DNA of 37,141 bases from positions 633,558 through 670,698 of the forward strand of contig WELB01000056.1 in NCBI GenBank assembly GCA_009602725.1. Direction: 5' to 3'. The translations under genes and the position numbers were made by a program. Below, in pieces: positions 34,985 to 37,141 of this stretch. Below the pieces are notes generated by a model that saw nothing but the letters and a program-made list of their open reading frames with translations, made no database searches and was not told where the DNA came from. Numbering within the stretch: the first letter of the stretch is position 1; each line of letters starts with the position of its first letter. Origin of the DNA: Spirogloea muscicola. Taxonomy: Eukaryota; Streptophyta; Zygnematophyceae; Spirogloeales; Spirogloeaceae.

Positions 34985-35420
34985 CTGGCGGGCTTGCGAG
35001 GAGGTATGCAGATCACACCGCTGGCGATGAGTTTGTCGCGCCTGCATTTGACGCCAACGGGGCAGTTGAGACACTCCAGTGACTTGCGTTGTGTCCCTCG
35101 TCAAGGGCAGCAGAGTGAGCAGCCCGGGTGCAGTGCCGTCGGGTTGCTTGCTCAAGTGTACAGAATTCGCCTTGCAATCCCCCTGCAGCCGTCTTTAGCA
35201 TTTGCCGTCCACTTGCGTGCAGCCGCGCCTTGGCTGCTGCCTCCCTTAGGGCGACGCCTTTCTGCCCTCTGATTATTCTGACTTGCACTCTCTGTCTAGA
35301 ATTTATTGGGAGTCCACTTGCTGACGTCTTGGAGACTAGCATCCTGCTTTTTGCGCCATCCTGCCCTTTCAGACCTTGTACATACCTTGCAAAGGCACGG
35401 AGAGAGAGAGCGAGCTCTTC
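34985..35420 (+). pseudogene. Retrotransposon C-terminal fragment and subfamily B tail (copy 10)
   Basis: A decayed frame reads GDEFVAPAFDANGAVETL (compare GDEFVPLAVDVHGAFGT in the longest copy), then QVYRIRLAIPLQPSLAFAVHLRA. The 3' UTR (GACGTCTTGGAGACTAGCAT, TTTTTGCGCCA, CAGACCTTGTAC) matches the intronic subfamily B copy in ArgRS. Confidence 0.78.
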
Positions 35421-35439
35421 CAAGGAAGGAAATGAAGTG

Positions 35440-35775
35440 GCTCTCAAAGACGGGACGAGGGCTGTGAAAGAAAGAGAAAAGGCCAGCCTGAGAAGAAAGA
35501 TAGAAAGGCTGTGGAAAGGCCAGCCCGAAAAGAGGAAGACTCTTCCAGGAGCGGGTGATGGCTGTGATCTGCCAGCCAAGACGAAAGATGTCCTGAAAGG
35601 GTGGCAGGAGAAGCGGGGAGAAAGACGCTTCCATCAGAGGGCGATGGCTGTGAGTGGCCAACCCAAAGAATGAAAATGACCAAGTCGAAGGGACCAGAGA
35701 AAGTGCTGAAGGAGGACATTTCCATGAGAGGGCGGTGACTGTGACAGGCCAGTCCAGAAAGAGAATCGTTTCCAG
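35440..35775 (-). repeat. Array of about five diverged retroelement tail modules
   Basis: Reading the minus strand, the block holds successive versions of GGGCTGGCC-N-TCACAGCC followed by a CGCCC/TGGAAG segment. On the plus strand they start with GGCTGTG or GACTGTG near 35464, 35508, 35550, 35646 and 35738, each followed by GCCAGCC or close variants. Spacing is irregular (roughly 40-100 bases). No ORF end accompanies the individual modules. Confidence 0.65.
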
Positions 35776-35800
35776 TCCCGTCGGAAACGATTCTCTTTCT
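35756..35800. repeat. Perfect 18-bp inverted repeat with 9-base loop
   Basis: AGAAAGAGAATCGTTTCC and its exact reverse complement GGAAACGATTCTCTTTCT are separated by AGTCCCGTC. The arms have no mismatch, unlike the decayed repeats around them. Confidence 0.9.
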
Positions 35801-36075
35801 AACGGCTCATCTAACGGCGCTTTCAATTGATTGGCTTATCAGGGTTATATGTGTGGTCAAGCAGGTGAATAAAGCACACAGTGACTCAAGTTCCCACTAA
35901 GCACTCTATTATTCCTGGGGGAGGGAGCCCCTGAGGCGCCGCGTCAAGCGGCGCTCTAGCGGTGCGGGGCCGCGCGGGGCGTGCAATATTATGGTGTGTA
36001 TCTAGTGAAGGAGGGCCTGCTTGGTCATTAATAAAGCAAGCACATTGACAGATGTATGTTACTTGCTGCTGAACT
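35801..36075. other. Unassigned spacer with a small GC island
   Basis: Positions 35930-35990 are GC-rich within AT-richer DNA. I see no coding signal or shared repeat. Confidence 0.4.
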
Positions 36076-36082
36076 GACCTGC

Positions 36083-36500
36083 TCAGTAACCACGAGTCAG
36101 CACATAGAGGTCGCTAACTGATGCCCGAATACCGGACGGCAATTGACAAGCTCTCGTGCTACCAGCTAAGGCTCGACCGGCTTTCTGATGCAAGCATGAG
36201 CCTGACCTCGCTGCAAACAGGCTGACACACGATCTCGCAAAAATGACAAATAGGCTGCCGGCATGCCCATCTGGACAGGAAGCATATCTTACGTCGTGCA
36301 TATCCTAGACTTGCGATGTTCTCAAGTAGGGTATACAAACGAGGACCCATGCAGCAAAAATTGTCAATTTGCGGCTGGTAGGAGGTAAATACTGTGGGGA
36401 TATTCAGATTAATGTTGCAGCTTTCGCTGCTCTGCACTACCCACTGCGTGGCCAGCAATGTGGGTCGATGCTGGACTCCTTTACGCCTTCGCCACAATCA
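36083..36500 (-). pseudogene. Retrotransposon C-terminal fragment (copy 12, subfamily C)
   Basis: The minus strand shows GPRLYTLLENIASLGYARR and, after frameshifts, SDLYVLTRGY with TGA at 36083-36085. It is the closest relative of copy 8 (GPRFHTLLQDIDPLGYTRR), so subfamily C has at least two copies here. Confidence 0.82.
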
Positions 36501-36867
36501 CATTGACCAAGTCTTGTGAGCCTCCGCCAGAGTATGCACCACGGTGTTTAAGGTGCGATGGTGAAGGCATCCCAAAGACTGGGCTGGCCTGGTCTATTCT
36601 TTCTGGGTTGGCTCTTCACAGCCCTTGCCCCCCCTTGCAAGATCAACTTTCCACTCACAGCCACCGCCCCAAACGCCTGTTCTTTAAGAATGGCGTGCGG
36701 CAAGGTGAGGATGGTGTGATGATAATGTAATGGCGCGTGATGGCGTGCGGGCGAGCGCCGGCCTTGGATGAGATACTGTCTTCTCAGTGCCACCGCCCTT
36801 TCCTAGAAGCGTCCTTTCTTCAACAATAGAGAAACGCAAGCGCGGCCAGATTGACTGGTGGCTGGGA
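36501..36867. repeat. Fragments of retroelement tails in both orientations
   Basis: Plus-strand GGGTTGGCTCTTCACAGCCC lies near 36604, GCCACCGCCC occurs near 36660 and 36790, and minus-strand CCCAGCCACCAGTCAATCTG lies near 36847-36867. All are pieces of the tails of other copies. The rest is unassigned. Confidence 0.5.
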
Positions 36868-37141
36868 AATAGTGCTCGCCCATTGAGAATAGGGGCTGGA
36901 ACAACCAGCCCGAAAAAGAATGAACAGAGTACGAGAAGGGGGCCAGGGGAAGCGCTAAGTAACAAAGCTGCTACGAGACACTCAGTAACCCCTGCTAAGC
37001 AGCCGCAGATCAGAGATGCTGGGCTCCTGGAAGTGGGTCCCCTGGCCAGAGCCAGAGGCAGCAGCGAGGGCTCTGCCGGCACGAAGGTGCAGCGCCCGGG
37101 CCATGGACCTCTGCAGCGAGACGGCCAGGCGCATTCGATAC
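36868..37141 (-). repeat. Retrotransposon 3' end (copy 13, subfamily A), running off the window
   Basis: The minus strand reads the tip, hairpin, UTR and the ORF end with TGA at 36982-36984, preceded by [16 protein letters not shown]-type sequence. It closely resembles copies 1 and 2 and continues past the window edge. Confidence 0.88.

Overview
This window looks like nuclear DNA of a photosynthetic eukaryote, most likely a chlorophyte green alga; a trebouxiophyte-like lineage is a guess. All host genes are split by many short GT-AG introns. Several products are plastid or plant-type: a J-domain/ferredoxin chaperone, a lumen-type precursor, a CBS-pair protein, a sigma-70 N-terminus and LpxD. 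5' exons and start regions are very GC-rich and rich in Ala/Arg, while introns and 3' ends are much less so. All exon models were read by eye from splice sites, codon phase and remembered family sequences; nothing was aligned by computer.

Layout. 37-1730 (+): probable thylakoid-lumen protein. 1935-5340: four truncated, alternately oriented 3' ends of a non-LTR retrotransposon, then a longer decayed copy keeping reverse transcriptase, CCHC finger and restriction-like endonuclease (RLE). 5775-8305 (+): J-domain/ferredoxin protein. 9022-10326 (-): C2-TM-LysM protein. 11116-15724 (+): arginyl-tRNA synthetase, possibly with an upstream organelle-targeting exon, and with a retroelement tail in one intron. 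16787-18382 (-): CBS-pair protein with a retroelement tail just upstream of its ATG. 19377-21417 (+): RTF2. 22572-23084 (-): small HPWEHV membrane protein. 23029-23288 (+): first exon of a sigma-70 factor. 23395-25343 (+): C-terminal two thirds of LpxD, beginning at a single 'n' that is probably an assembly join. 25740-33322 (-): KNL1/Spc105-like kinetochore scaffold in about 20 exons. 33431-37141: a second dense block of retroelement ends, including an array of short tail modules and a perfect inverted repeat.

From 9 kb to 33 kb the genes alternate in orientation, so they share either divergent GC-rich promoters or convergent 3' ends. They are housekeeping genes for plastid, mitochondrion, translation, replication and chromosome segregation and do not form one pathway. 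The accessory interest lies in the retroelement family. Its tails share a conserved ORF end (SDLxxLxRGY-stop) and a GGCTGG/CCAGCC hairpin, and two copies are bracketed by 9-bp target-site duplications. A run of n (10514-10731), single n's and two long A-runs that follow n mark places where the assembly should not be trusted.
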